Shown here: in pieces, positions 10,379 through 22,004 of the stretch
Layout of the letters: the number at the start of each line of letters is the position of its first letter
Numbering within the stretch: position 1 is the first letter of the stretch
Origin: Zygnema cylindricum
Lineage: Eukaryota > Streptophyta > Zygnematophyceae > Zygnematales > Zygnemataceae
NCBI GenBank assembly: GCA_037447655.1
Contig: JBBHKE010001843.1
Span: 65,953 to 129,952, forward strand
Reading direction: 5' to 3'
Length of the DNA stretch: 64,000 nt
Translations under genes and position numbers: made by a program
The notes under the pieces: model-generated
Database searches by the model: none
What the model was told of the DNA's origin: nothing
What the model saw: the letters and a program-made list of their open reading frames with translations, nothing else

Positions 10379-12719
10379 TGGGAGAAGCGGTGGAATGCCC
10401 CGCCACCGATTTTAGCCGCCCCCTCTTAAACATGTCACCGTACAAAAGTACAAGATTGAATATAAATGCGGACAAAAAGATGTAACACTTCAACATCCAA
10501 GTTAGCCGTACACAAATCGAATCAACTTCTTTCTTTTCCTTTTTTTACCAGGAGGATCACGGCAAGCGTAACTCCCGATTTTGTCGCTTCTCCTTACACG
10601 TAAACATCCATTGCGAATTGTACTTCAATCACGACCCAAAATTCAGCTGTAACTTCGCGCGTGTGAATTATCGCATACGCCACATGGCACGTCACATACC
10701 AAAGATCAATGTCAAAAGATGACGTAACTGCCGCTCCAAACTGAATTGTAAATCTACGATGAAATCTCGAAATCAAAAGCGATAAAATCCACGCCGCAAA
10801 TCCACGTCAACTTAAAATAATAACTCCACGTCACAACCTCCATCATTAGTAAAAACAAATCAAAGTCCCCGTACACATGGTACTAAAAAAAATAAAAAGT
10901 ACCAGAAAATCTCCGTAAACAAAATTGAAATAATTCCACGTCCACCAAATAAAGACGACGACGAAAAAGTAGCCGCCAAAATACCCGGCAAAAAATAATA
11001 TCCGGAAAAACTCCAAACTGAATGACGAACCCCAATTCCATCGTACCAAAAAGATACGGAAATATTGCTTGGCCGTCATAAAATAACTCCTACTCGCCTG
11101 ACGATATTTTTCGACGTCCAAAACCGGCCGCCGTAATATCCGGCATCGTTCCTTCTCCAAAGTACATGAGGCATTCGATTGACGCCCTGTACGGAACGAA
11201 TAATCCTCCATCGCAGATACGCCCAAATAGATTTTGTAAATACAAATCTTCACGGCGTCTGTATAACTCCACAGCGATTCATGTGATCGCAATCTATTTT
11301 AGGAGACCTTAAAATGATCTCCTCTCGGACTTTCAACCGTCACACCAAATCAAACTTAAATTTCACTCCTATTTCATTGACAACCGTACACACAGCTGCG
11401 TCAACATTACTCCACAATGATTCTACCAATCCACATAGCGAATTAGGTAACCGCCGCACCGTAATAGGCTTGACTGTAACACTCGAACAATTTTGCCGTA
11501 CTTCCAACTCCTCCCCAAATTTCTCCATAAATGTACTGTAGCAAAAGTACAAGTCAAGTACGTAACACAACGGCCACACTAAAGTTCGGCGTTTGACAAT
11601 GTCAAAAAACGACCGAAACAGCCGGCGAAGTAGCGACCTTGTTCCAACACGGAACGTCTCCTCTTCCTCCTCAAAATTTAGCGTCAAAAGGAACTGAAAC
11701 TTAATATACACGCGGTACTGTACTTGATCACGAACCAAAACGAAACAACATATTAAATGCCCACATTAATTGTGATTAGATTCAATTTTCGTACAAGTGA
11801 ATCGTACAGAACATTTCTCTTCGTTTCCGTTTCTTCCTTTCACTTCATCGCCTCACTTTCACTCACGGACGCCTTTTCACTCCTTCCACTTCCTCACTGC
11901 AGCTTCAAATCTCACTTTATCTTCACTTCCATCGCACTTCCACTTCCTCTCCGAGGATTCTTTACCACGGTCAGACACGAGTCTCCACACTTCATTCAAA
12001 TCGACATTCCTCCTCCATGGAATTCTCTGCGGCCTCTCCGGCCTTTTCCCCTCTTCCTCTGCGGCCTCTCCGGCCTTTTCCCCTCTTCCTCTTCTCAGTC
12101 TCCTTCATTGCTTCTTTTCTTCTGACCAACTTCAACTCAAACTGAGATTCGATTCTTTCGTCACAGGACTTGCAATCTCCGCAGCTGAACCTCAAAGTTG
12201 CTTGCAATGCCGAATCAAATCCACTCTCCCATGGCACACAGAAAGGCATTTCGGGAAAAAAAGCATTTTCGAAATCCTTGGCCTGGCTGACGAAAATGAG
12301 GAATCTTTCATTTTCTTTTTCATACTATCGTCATTGTCCTCCTCCAAATTTTAAGTGACCATTTCTCCTATTCTTTCTCCTCCTTCACATAATCATCTCC
12401 TCCACTCATCTCAATCTCCATCTTGTCAATTTTATCTTCTTTCAAAACTAAAACAGTAATCTGATTTCTCCTCTTCATTTCAGTTAATAAATCATATTGG
12501 CACATTTCAATTCTCCTTTTTCTTCCCTATTCTTCAACCTCTTCGACAACTTCGGATTCTTCGGTTTCAAAAACATAATCACCTCCATCCGGATCGGCAT
12601 CTGGTTAATTCTTCAAAGGATATGTGCCTTTGTTTCCCGTTGCCTCAACATCCTCACTGAATTGTACTACACTCACACTGAAGCATCTTACTCTCAAACG
12701 AAGAACTGGAGCACTAACC

Positions 12720-12733
12720 TGCTCTGATACCAC
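12720..12733 (-). other. Primer binding site (initiator Met tRNA)
   Basis: The minus strand reads GTGGTATCAGAGCA one base after the 5' LTR. TGGTATCAGAGC is complementary to the 3' end of plant initiator Met tRNA, the usual primer of plant Copia-like elements. Confidence 0.85.
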
Positions 12734-12734
12734 T

Positions 12735-13456
12735 TGTTAAAAATCGATCTAAGTGCTCTGAAAGATGCTCACATAAAGAATCAAATCTCACAGCGGAAGC
12801 TTAAATAAACATATTCCACATAAAACACCCACGGCTCACAATAAAACATGTCGGCCAAATATTAATATATTAAGCCAAAGATTTCTCAATACAACCTCTC
12901 TCCTTCACAATTCTTCCCTCCTTAAATCTTCTTCTCTCTCTACGTCTTAATGTGTCACTCCTTAAGACACAAGATGCATCTCTACACAGACTGCATGATG
13001 CAGTAGACTGCATCATGCAGTCTGTCACTAAAATACCTTCTTAACACAGACAACTCACGACCACTAACTCCACTTACTGAAAGCAGACGAGGGCACCGAA
13101 GTCCACATGCAGACGTGCGCCTAAAAAGCATTCAAGCGCCGAAGCAAAGTGACACGCACTAAAAGAATTAGACACGTACAGCGTACTAAAAAGCAAAGTC
13201 ACCGTTTAAGACAACACGAACAAAACAGACTGAAACCAACTGAACCATGATACATAAATAATCTATGTACCGGCTGGTACCAAACCGCCGTACATTGAAC
13301 GAACCAAAGGTACTCCAACACAAATCGCGAAACCATACTCAAATCGAATCGCGCCAAGCGAACCAAAACGTCGATAAATCTGCGGACGACCGATTCTCCA
13401 CATCGAACCAAAACATGATTTCGGCTGATCCACCGATTCTTCCAATAATCCTAACA
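12735..13456 (-). repeat. 5' LTR (element on minus strand)
   Basis: 722 bp, plus-strand edges TGTTAAAAATCG and AATCCTAACA. Around 13010-13030 it has an inverted GACTGCA/TGCAGTC doublet replacing part of the sequence seen in the other LTR. Confidence 0.9.
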
Positions 13457-13461
13457 TACTT
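13457..13461. repeat. Target-site duplication TACTT (right)
   Basis: Immediately follows the right LTR and matches 9655-9659. Confidence 0.9.
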
Positions 13462-13615
13462 TATTTTGTACAGTACCTTAATTAACGTCAAGGAAAAATT
13501 AAAATCATGTATCCTATTTAAAAAAAAAAATCAAAATTTTAAGAACCCAAATTAGTGACTTTGACACTAATAACGATTCGCGGTGTACCTGAATCATTCG
13601 AGATTGTTGCTCCAA

Positions 13616-15171
13616 TACACCGTGAATCGCTATTAGCGTAATGAAATAGATATCGTAATGAAACAATTAGCGCTATTTACGCTGATTGGGAATTTCAGTT
13701 TTTTCCAAAAAAAAATAAATCTAATTTATCATTAACTCTAATTTGTAAACTGCTTTGTAGAAATTTTCGGCGCATAATATATCCACACTAAAATATGTGC
13801 GTGTTGTAGAAATTAATGGTCCGTTTAAAGTATTTTCTAGGTCTAAATAGAAATATAGGGAAAAAGCCGAGACAGTCTACCTCTAACTTCTCTCTCCAAC
13901 TTCTCAAACTTGTCGCAGTCACTGAGAAATTGGAGAGAAAGCTAGAGCCATGGCTACCTAGGCTATCCAGAGGTTTACGAGAAATATATATATTAGTTTA
14001 TTTACCGTTAGAGGTTTATTTACTAAAAGGATATGTGTTGCCCCCATGATATGATCTTGGTACCTACCGGACGGCAAGCTGCCGGTAGCCGGCAACCTTA
14101 TCCATTATGTCTTGACCTAGTATTACGTACTATTGGGTTTGATATTTACTTATACATTACCAAGTAGGATAATTCATTTAACTGAAACTATTTACGGGAT
14201 ACATAGATGCAGTAATGTAAAAGTACGGATTGTGGTACGGATAAATAAACGAATACTGCGCAGGTATTTATTACGGCTACGATTAAATGTGAATTTAATC
14301 GGACGGCCGGAATGAACGCCGAGATCGCGGAAGAGGATTTCGGCGGTTTGTGGTCATCGCCACAGCGGATGACACGTGGCGGAATAACATTAGATCGCGG
14401 CATCTCCGATAATTAAGGGTGCAAATCCGGATAAACCACGTGTCGACATTTAGGCCATGCCGTACAATGTCCGTACAAAAAGTACACCGACAGCTGTACT
14501 TTTGTGTACGGAAGTGGAATATGATTGTCTCCGTACATCAGGAGATAGAGTCTGTGAGAGAGAAAAATTAGAAGATAGGACCCTCTCTCCCAGAGAGCTC
14601 CTGTACAAAAGGTCAACTTTGACCCTCCATAACTTACTGCTCAGGGGAGCAAATTCAGAGATTCTTTTTGCTATCGACTCAGGGGAGACTTTCCTTCACA
14701 CGGGTGTAGTTAGTCAGAGTTTTTGTCTGCCAGGGTGGTAGTTGTTGTTGCTGAAACACAAAGGGGACAGGGTTATCCTAGAGGCTTTTTGGAAACTGTC
14801 CACTCTGAGGACTTGTGGAGGTCTCAGAGTTTCACATGTACGAAATTGTTCAAATCGTACGCCGTCGCGTTGTTTTGACATCCGCGTATGCCGGAAAATA
14901 TTTACGCAATTACATGTTAGCCCGACTACGGGACATCGTTAATATTTTTTATGTACTTTTCTACTTGAAAAAGTAAAAAAATAGTACGGCTGTGACAGTC
15001 CGTACACCACCTTATTTAAAATGGCACCATAATATAGTTATGAACCCTATTTAATGGGGTACCTCAAATAACGTTTAGAAACATTTAGAATCAGTAATTC
15101 TATTTGAGAATTTGCTGAAAAAACGGGGTACCTCAATTAGAATTGAAACGCTAATAGCGATTCACGTTGTA
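13616..15171. mobile_element. TA-flanked TIR element (family E), 1.56 kb
   Basis: Begins TA-CACCGTGAATCGCTATTAGCG and ends CGCTAATAGCGATTCACGTTG-TA. The outer parts (to about 13810 and from about 14840) match family E, including the phrase AAATCGTACGCCGTCGCG and the GACAGTCCGTACACCACC segment. About 1 kb in the middle (roughly 13814-14840) is absent from the 505-bp sibling, with GAAATT at both edges; it is either a further insertion or sequence lost from the short copies. No transposase is seen. Confidence 0.7.
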
Positions 15172-16942
15172 GCGCATTACAGTGAAGTAAATCGTACAGA
15201 TTGACAAAACTGACAAAATCTGATTGAACACACTTTTTATAGAGAAACCATTTTTGTACCGTTTATTACTGTAGTTCTTAGGGTTGGGCTACCTTGGGCC
15301 AATTTGCGGGTCAAAAAACGCTCGTTTTAGAAACAAACTACAACCCACAAAAACAGTGTTGCAAAAGCCGCGGGAAATTCGACCCCGACCTGTCATTTTC
15401 TTACGCGTGTGATATAAGGAAAAAATATAAATCGAAAAAAAAAGACTAAAACCGCCCGTATAATTTTCTAAAAACCTTTTCGTCTCCAGAAGCAGGAAAC
15501 GGATTCGCCCAAATTTGGGAATTGATCCCAAAAATAATATTAGAGTGTGTCCCCATGTGTTCAATTAAGGGTATTTTACCGTCGTTTTCACAAAAAATGG
15601 GACTTGCAACGAGAAAATATTACGGCGTACGAAAAATGGTAACAAACACAAGTACATTTTGTGTCGTTTTAAAACTTGAAAGGTACGGCAATTTGGCGTT
15701 ATTATCATCGCGACCCACTTAAAACTCATCTTCACACTTGCACTCTAATCAAATCGCGACCTGATTTTTGTCAAAAAATACCCTATTAACGAATAGAAAA
15801 CCATGATTGCACGCGTCAAACATTTTCAAAAAAAATTAGCGACGGAGAGTACACTCTATGTTTTCCCTTGCTCGTCACGCGCATGTACGTACGAAAATGA
15901 CGAGCATGTACGGAAAAAAATCATTGGGGTCTTGGACCTCCACTTTCATTCATGGGTCCTTTGCAAAATTTTATATCGTCCTCGTCTCTCCCCTTCTTTC
16001 TCACTCGGCCGCTCCTCTTTTTCTCTTATTTACACTAGATGCAGCAATAATAGGATCAAATGATTTTTTTTTTTTTTTTTTTTGGTCTAAGTTTGATGGC
16101 ATATCGAATGATAAAAGATAAGAAAATGAAATCGGGAAGCCATGGCGGAAATTTTACGTACTAATGACGTCACATGGTAGCAGAACTTCGCTATGTCAAA
16201 AAACCCTAAACATCTACAACGTCACAAAAACCTCGAAGTCTACAAACGTCACCGTTTTTGTAGACGTAACCAATTTTAGGAAGTTTCTTAGTTTTATAGT
16301 TGTCTACATTTCGTTTAGTAGACTATCGCACATTTTGTAGACGCCTACAACTGTCACATATTTGAAGTAATGAAGGAGCAAGTAATGATTGAGGGTACTT
16401 TCGCATGTAACATAAACTTAGTCTTGTTACTTTGTTTTTTAGCGAAGATTCATCGTACAACTTTCAGAGCATTCGGATGTAAACGCAAATAACTTGTTAC
16501 TTAAAAAAGTGACTTACGTAGACGTGTACGAAACAATGTGACAATTAAAGTGGTACACAAAATGAGGCGAAACTTCCACTCGGCTTCATTTTTAGGCGTC
16601 TCTCCGCAGGCTGTACAATTTTTGTGACTTCGTAATGTCCGTACGCCACATTGTCGATGTGTCGAAGCCCTAAAATACCTTTCGCTGTCGCACAAAAATG
16701 CGGGTTTGTTTTTTGTCTTCCCATTTGCCGACAGGTGCCCAACGGCGTATGTGTGAAGACAGGTGTGTTTCAGAGAGGGGGCTTACGAGACCCTTGAACG
16801 GAAATCAACGCACGGAAAACACTACGCACAGGCTGGAAACGTGCAGTGTTTTTTTTTTGGTAGGCCGCGCACAAAAATTTAAAAAAAAATCAACACGTGC
16901 GACAACATCTGCCTATTCGCTCACCTTATTCGACTATATTTA

Positions 16943-16964
16943 AAATCACCTCGCGAGGTGATTT
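16943..16964. repeat. Perfect 22-bp palindrome
   Basis: An 11-bp arm AAATCACCTCG followed directly by its exact reverse complement. A half-site (AAATCACCTCGCGA) recurs at about 18273. Confidence 0.85.
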
Positions 16965-17074
16965 GATGTAAAGTTTGAACATGTACTGGAAAGACGCAAA
17001 AATGGGTCGAAATGCGCTAAACCACAAATTGCATCGCCCTAAACGACAAACTACTGTACATACAAATTTTCAAG

Positions 17075-17894
17075 CATTGTTGTTGCGATTTTTTCAAATT
17101 TTCCGATTGAAACGTATAATTTGTGACGATTTCAAAAATCGCAAAAAAACGTCTACTGTAAACTGAAACTAACAATTTACGCGGAAAGTACAATAATTTT
17201 CGTAATATGTACGGTTTTTTTACGGAAATGTACGAAATTTGAGGAAAATATACGTCGTATAAATTGGTACTTTTTGTTCAGTGAACTGAACATGAATATC
17301 ACGGAACTTGTACGTCTCTTCATCGAAAATGTACGCACATTTTTGAAAAGAGACTTTGAAACGTCACACTATTTCCGCGCGCGTTTTTTTATGTCTTGCA
17401 ATGCTTAATGTGAAAAATGTCATTTGTACAGGGTCTGTACTTTTTTTTTTCAGTCGTGTGCTGTATGATAGATAGAGAGAGAAGGCAGAGAGAAGGCGGC
17501 CATGGCCGCGTGTTAGAGAGAGAAGGCAGAGAGAAGGCGGCCATGGTTGCGTGTCAGATAAGCTTAAACACACGGAATTTGATAAAGGTGTGCCCTTGCG
17601 GACGTTACAACCCGGGTGTGCCAGAGTCCTCCTTTCACATTCTCCGCTACCAGTTGATGAAAAAATTATGGTACCGACATTGTGTCATATTTATTTAAAC
17701 ATTTATAATACTTTAGCGCTCATTTAACGGAAAACTTACAAATTGCGCTACATGCATTTTTTTTTAATTGTACGGAATTGTATGGATTAAATTCATTAAC
17801 GATTTTTTAGAATTTGTTCAAAAGGTTCAATGCGTTCGTTACGTATAATTCGTCACGATTGAAACGTCTGCACTAATCGCTATGAACAACTATG
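17075..17894. mobile_element. Mutator-like TIR element (second copy), nested
   Basis: Left edge CATTGTTGTTGCGATTTTTT and right edge GCTATGAACAACTATG correspond to the two ends of the 489-bp element at 33523-34011, with similar interior sequence (inverted relative to that copy). The flanking 9-mers share TTTCAAG, a decayed 9-bp duplication. About 330 bp longer than the sibling; it includes a 41-bp tandem duplication near 17474-17555. Confidence 0.55.
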
Positions 17895-18034
17895 GTTTCA
17901 AGGTAACGCAACTTGTACGGTTGTAATTTCAATATTTTGGTACGGCTGCGGATTTCCTCGCTTTTTTATAAGTTATGAAGGAAAACAAGAGAAAATAACT
18001 GTTAATTTAGCACATGCGAAAGTACCCTGACATA

Positions 18035-19438
18035 GGGTGCGTCCCCGTGTATTAAAGTATTTACTTTATTATGTCGTTTTCACCCAAAACGCAGTTCCGT
18101 ACGAGAAAAACTTTAGCCGTACAATAATATCAATTCTTTAAAAGTACATCAAATGTTAAGTCGATACTTTGAGTGTACTTCATGTTTGTCGTCATGTTCA
18201 CAAATTTTAGCGTTTTCTTTTTTTCGACCTCCGGGCAAGAGAATTCAGCCCGTCAAAAAACTTCATCAAAAATCACCTCGCGACTTGATTTCAAGGAAAG
18301 TACCGCGCAAATGGCGAATGAAAAACGATCTACGCACGCGCTACACGAGCGGGGAAATTTTAGGTCGATAAAAAAAAATTATAAATCGTCCCTTTGCGAC
18401 CTGTACGATTTATTTTTTAGGGGTCTTTTGCTTTCAACGTCATTTCACTAAGGTGAAATCCGCGAGAGAGTAGCTTCTCTCCTTCTACCGTACGCTCTCC
18501 ACCTACCGTACACTCTCTCCCACTTCCACCATCACGCTCCCTCGCACTCCATGTCTCACGTTAAACACTGATGGTCTGCTGTGGTCTGATGTCTACAATG
18601 TCACGGTCAACATTACGATGTCACGTCATGTCGCGGGAGTTGTGACACCATTTGTCATTGTAGACGTGTACATCCGTCGTTAGTTTTTGAGATGTCAATA
18701 ATTGCCGCATGTATTGTAGACGTTTACAACCGTCGTAGTTATTGCGTACGTCATCATGCATGGTAAGTTTCGTAGTCGTTTCCAACCGTCGCAAGTTGTA
18801 CCCACATCTACACCCGTCACTTTCCAAAGTTATGATTTCATTTTCGCACATAGGGACTCTTTTCAAAGTAGTACGAAACACTTCACTACACCGCGAATCG
18901 TAATTAGAGTAATGAAAAAATTAGAGTACAAAAACTAAAAAAATATATTAGAGTAATGAACGCTAATTTGTGTGATGGAGCTGTTTCAACTATGAAGTTT
19001 ACTCTAATTTATTTAAGTACTCTAATTTGGCACGCTAATATCCTCTACTGTAAACAAGGTATTCGTACATAATTTGGCAAAACGTACAGTTTATTGTCAC
19101 TATGACATTTGCACTACGTGGTTTGTTAAAACGCAGTTACATGATAACGACATGTATTAAATCAGTATTTGTACTTTTTTACTTAATAAAGTACAATTTT
19201 TCACGGTATGAGGTCGTCCGTACTCCACACTATTTCAAACGAACCTATATTATAATTAAAAACGCTAGTTAAACTTTACCTTAAATAGAATAATGAAAAA
19301 AATAGAATCATTTACTCTATTTCATGTGATAGAGTCAAAATTTCAAACGACCGAATTAGAGAAATTTACTCTAATTACGATTCGCGGTGTACAATCCAAA
19401 ATACTTTTTCAAAGTATTGCCTACATGGAGACGTACCC
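18035..19438. mobile_element. 3-bp-TSD TIR element (family G) carrying a nested TA element
   Basis: Begins GGGTGCGTCCCCGTGTA and ends TACATGGAGACGTACCC, with ATA at 18032-18034 and 19439-19441. After removal the flanks read GATTGACATAGGCACACTTTG, matching the sibling phrase GATTGACTTTGGAACACTTTG near 20388. This confirms insertion into the 15543-19525 element. It contains the 505-bp family-E element at 18887. Confidence 0.75.
18887..19391. mobile_element. Intact 505-bp TA-flanked MITE (family E)
   Basis: TA-CACCGCGAATCGTAATTAGAG at the left and CTCTAATTACGATTCGCGGTG-TA at the right: near-perfect terminal inverted repeats of over 20 bp and a TA duplication. This is the clearest representative of the family. 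It has no coding capacity. Confidence 0.85.
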
Positions 19439-19528
19439 ATAGGCACACTTTGAAAAGTACACCGTAAAATCTGCGCTAAAATCCAAAGTAACGTTTCAAA
19501 GTTTCGGTTACATGGGGAGACGCCCTTA

Positions 19529-20480
19529 GGGCGTGTTCCCATGTGTTCAAGGGTTTTTTTCCGTCGTTTTCACAGAAAATGGGACTTTCAACGAGAAAAT
19601 ATTACGCTGTACGAAAAATGGGCAAAAACACAAGTACATTTTGCGTCTTTTTGGAAATTGGAAGGTACGGCAATTTGGCGTTATTATCATCGCGAGTCAC
19701 TTCCAGCTCATCTTAACACTTGCACTCGAATCAAATCGCGATCTGATTTAACCAAAATAACACCCTTTAGACGAATAAAAAGCAGTTATTGCACGTGTGA
19801 AATGTCTTCGGAATTTTTTGAACGAGGGAGAGTACACGCTATTTTTTTACATGCTCGTCACGCGCGTCTACGTACAAAAATGACAAGCATGTTCGGAAAA
19901 AAAATTCGTTTGGGTCTCGGACCTCCACTTTCATTCATGGGTCCTTTGCAAAAATTTACAACGTCCTCGTCTCTCCCCATCTTTTTAATTCGACCGCTTC
20001 TCTTTCTTTCATCTCTAAATGAAATGCATCAATAATAGTATTAAATGAAAGATATATTTTTTTCCTTTTTTTAAAAATATTTTTGGTCTCATTTTGATGG
20101 CGTATCGAATGATAAATTGTAAGAAAAAGAAATCGGGAAGCCATGGCGGAAAGTTTACGTGTTGATGACGTCACAAGGTAGCATGACTTCGCGATGTCAC
20201 AAAACCCCAAACATCGACAACGTCACAAAAACTCGACGACTACAACCGTCGCCGTTTTTGTAGACGTCACTAATTTTAGGAAGGTTCGTAGTCGTCTACA
20301 TTTCATTTCGTACTATCGTAGGCTGTCCCATATTTTGTAGACGTCTACACCTGTCACATATTTGAAGTAATGAAGGCGCAAGTAATGATTGACTTTGGAA
20401 CACTTTGAAAAGTACACCGTAAAATCTGCGCTAAAATCCAAAGTAACGTTTCAAAGTTTTGGTTACATGGGGAGACGCCC
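19529..20480. mobile_element. Uninterrupted 952-bp family-G MITE
   Basis: Begins GGGCGTGTTCCCATGTG, ends CATGGGGAGACGCCC, and is flanked by TTA at 19526-19528 and 20481-20483. The interior is colinear with 15543-16392 and the end of the 15543-19525 element. No transposase. Confidence 0.85.
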
Positions 20481-20483
20481 TTA

Positions 20484-21924
20484 GGGTGCGCCTCTGTGTG
20501 CTTAAGTAAGGGTTTTTTTCTGTCGTTTTCCTGTAAAACTTAGAGCCGTACCGCGTAAGTTTCAACCGTACAGAAAAATAGAAAAAAAGAGAAGTACATT
20601 TTGCGTCATCATCGAATTTAAAATGTACTACAAATTGTCGTCTTGTGTTCTTCGACCCACTTCGACGACAAAAAAACGTCATCTTCAACCTTATCTTTAA
20701 AATACAGGGCCGATGTGTTTTAAAATTAGGGATTTTCTATAAACAAATAGGAACACGTATTCGCACGTGTAATGTTTTGTTCAAAAAATTCAAACGATTT
20801 CAAGCGACGTGGAAGTGTACACGATTCGCTATGTTTTGTCCGTTTTTGTTCAATACGACAAAGAGAAGTACACAGTTTGTTTTGTTTTGTCCGTTTCTAT
20901 CCGGTACGGGATTTTTTTTTGCAGGGGTCTCAAGGTTCCGATGCCGTTTCACGTCGAGCCGACAATAGACGCAAAGTCAAAACGCATCTTCTTCAACCGT
21001 GAAACGCCACAGGCTGGAGGGCGGTAGGTCTACAATGTCACGAAAATTCACGCGATGTCACAAGCAGTTACGAAAAATAACGTGCGCCATCACAGATTGT
21101 AGACGTTGACAGCCGTCACGGGCATTGTCGACGTATACAATCGTCACGCCCTAAGTGACAATTTCGTTTGGTACACATAGGGACACCCGAAATCCGGGTC
21201 CGCCGGATCTGCGCTAAAAAACAAGAAAAAATCTCTAAGTTTGAAGCATAGTTCAAAAGTAGGTGAAAGTAGGCCCATACAGTACGCCTATTGTATGCAA
21301 AACATACAATATGCCCTTAAGATCCATATTGTATTGGTCGAAAAATGAAAAAAAAGGTTAAGAGGGTTGAGTTGCACAACGATCGATAGAGAATTAAACG
21401 GCATGTCTAAATTTTGAAAAAAAATCGGACAAAAAATATTTTTTCTGTGAAGTTTGAGGTGTTTTTTATTTCAACCGTCAGATTTAGACGATCGGACGGT
21501 CGCTGATCAAAGTAGCGATCTTAAGAAGATCACATGAAAAGCCTATAACACAACTTACGATAGGACAATTTGTCATATTAGCGTCTGCAATTTTAAAGGC
21601 CACACTAAATAAAGCCTCAAATTGACCAACCAGGTTGCCCGTCCGCGTTTTTTTTTTTTTTTCCGGGTTTTTTTTCCGGGTTTTTTTTCCGGCGGAATGT
21701 CATCCTACGCCGCGTCAGTTCGCTAAAAAATTTCGTCAGGTGGCGTGCGCTGTACTATGATCATACGTCATATTCGTACGATCGTACAAGAGTGTACGCA
21801 ACTCACACCCATACAATATGCCTACTCTACGCGAGTTTAGTGCCAAGTTTTGTGCGCCGACCAAAGGCCTACCATAAAAACGCCTACTTTTGAGCTATGG
21901 TTTGAAGTACATAGAGACGCACCC
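20484..21924. mobile_element. Family-G TIR element carrying a nested 8-bp-TSD element
   Basis: Begins GGGTGCGCCTCTGTGT and ends ACATAGAGACGCACCC, with TTA at 20481-20483 and 21925-21927. The element at 21247-21899 is inserted within it. It shares a single TTA with the preceding MITE. Confidence 0.8.
21247..21899. mobile_element. 8-bp-TSD TIR element (family J), copy 1
   Basis: Ends CATAGTTCAAAAGTAGG and CCTACTTTTGAGCTATG form the inverted termini. GTTTGAAG at 21239-21246 and 21900-21907 is a perfect 8-bp duplication, as expected for hAT-type transposition. The same ends and interior recur at 31956-33425. Non-autonomous. Confidence 0.85.
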
Positions 21925-22004
21925 TTAGACGCGCAAAGCAAGGATGACGCAGGCGCTTACGCCCAGCCAAAATGACGTATGCACTTATCATTTCCCGTAA
22001 TTCA

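Larger units (their letters stand above)
9660..13456 (-). mobile_element. Non-autonomous LTR retrotransposon, complete with 5-bp TSD
   Basis: Two LTRs (9660-10365 and 12735-13456) both begin TGTTA and end TAACA. They flank a 2.37-kb internal region, and the whole is bounded by TACTT duplications. Orientation is minus: the primer binding site lies just left of the right LTR and the polypurine tract just right of the left LTR. The internal region has no recognisable gag, protease, integrase or RT; the open frames inside (for example 11340-11738 and 10846-11292, minus) match nothing I know. It is therefore a LARD/TRIM-like derivative that must be mobilised by a partner, probably Copia-type given the PBS. 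Clear differences between the LTRs (706 versus 722 bp, including a replaced segment near 13010-13030) show it is not very recent. Confidence 0.92.
9243..13587. mobile_element. TA-flanked TIR element (family E) carrying a nested LTR retrotransposon
   Basis: Starts TA-CACCGCGAATCGTTAT at 9243 and ends ATAACGATTCGCGGTG-TA at 13587. Removing the nested retrotransposon (9660-13456) and one copy of its TACTT duplication leaves about 543 bp. That core shares terminal repeats and the internal phrase around CGACCGTACACCACACTATTT with the intact 505-bp sibling at 18887-19391. TA on both sides is the expected target duplication of Tc1/mariner-type or pogo-type elements. It is non-autonomous. Confidence 0.75.
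16393..18027. mobile_element. 3-bp-TSD TIR element with GGGTACTTTCGCATGT termini
   Basis: Perfect 16-bp terminal inverted repeats GGGTACTTTCGCATGT, flanked by TGA at 16390-16392 and 18028-18030. It is 1,635 bp, inserted in the family-G element 15543-19525, and itself contains a Mutator-like insertion at 17075-17894. No long open frame is present, so it is non-autonomous. Confidence 0.8.
15543..19525. mobile_element. 3-bp-TSD TIR element (family G) hosting two nested elements
   Basis: Starts GAGTGTGTCCCCATGTG after TTA (15540-15542) and ends CATGGGGAGACGCCC before TTA (19526-19528). Taking out 16393-18027 and 18035-19438 with one copy of each 3-bp duplication leaves about 940 bp, colinear with the uninterrupted sibling at 19529-20480. 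TIRs of the GGGCGTGTCCCCATGT type and TNA/TWA target sites suit PIF/Harbinger-like elements. No DDE transposase is encoded, so it is MITE-like. Confidence 0.75.

Noticed and set aside
10846-11738. Two minus-strand open frames inside the LTR retrotransposon
   Set aside because: No gag, zinc knuckle, protease, RT or integrase motif; length is compatible with chance.
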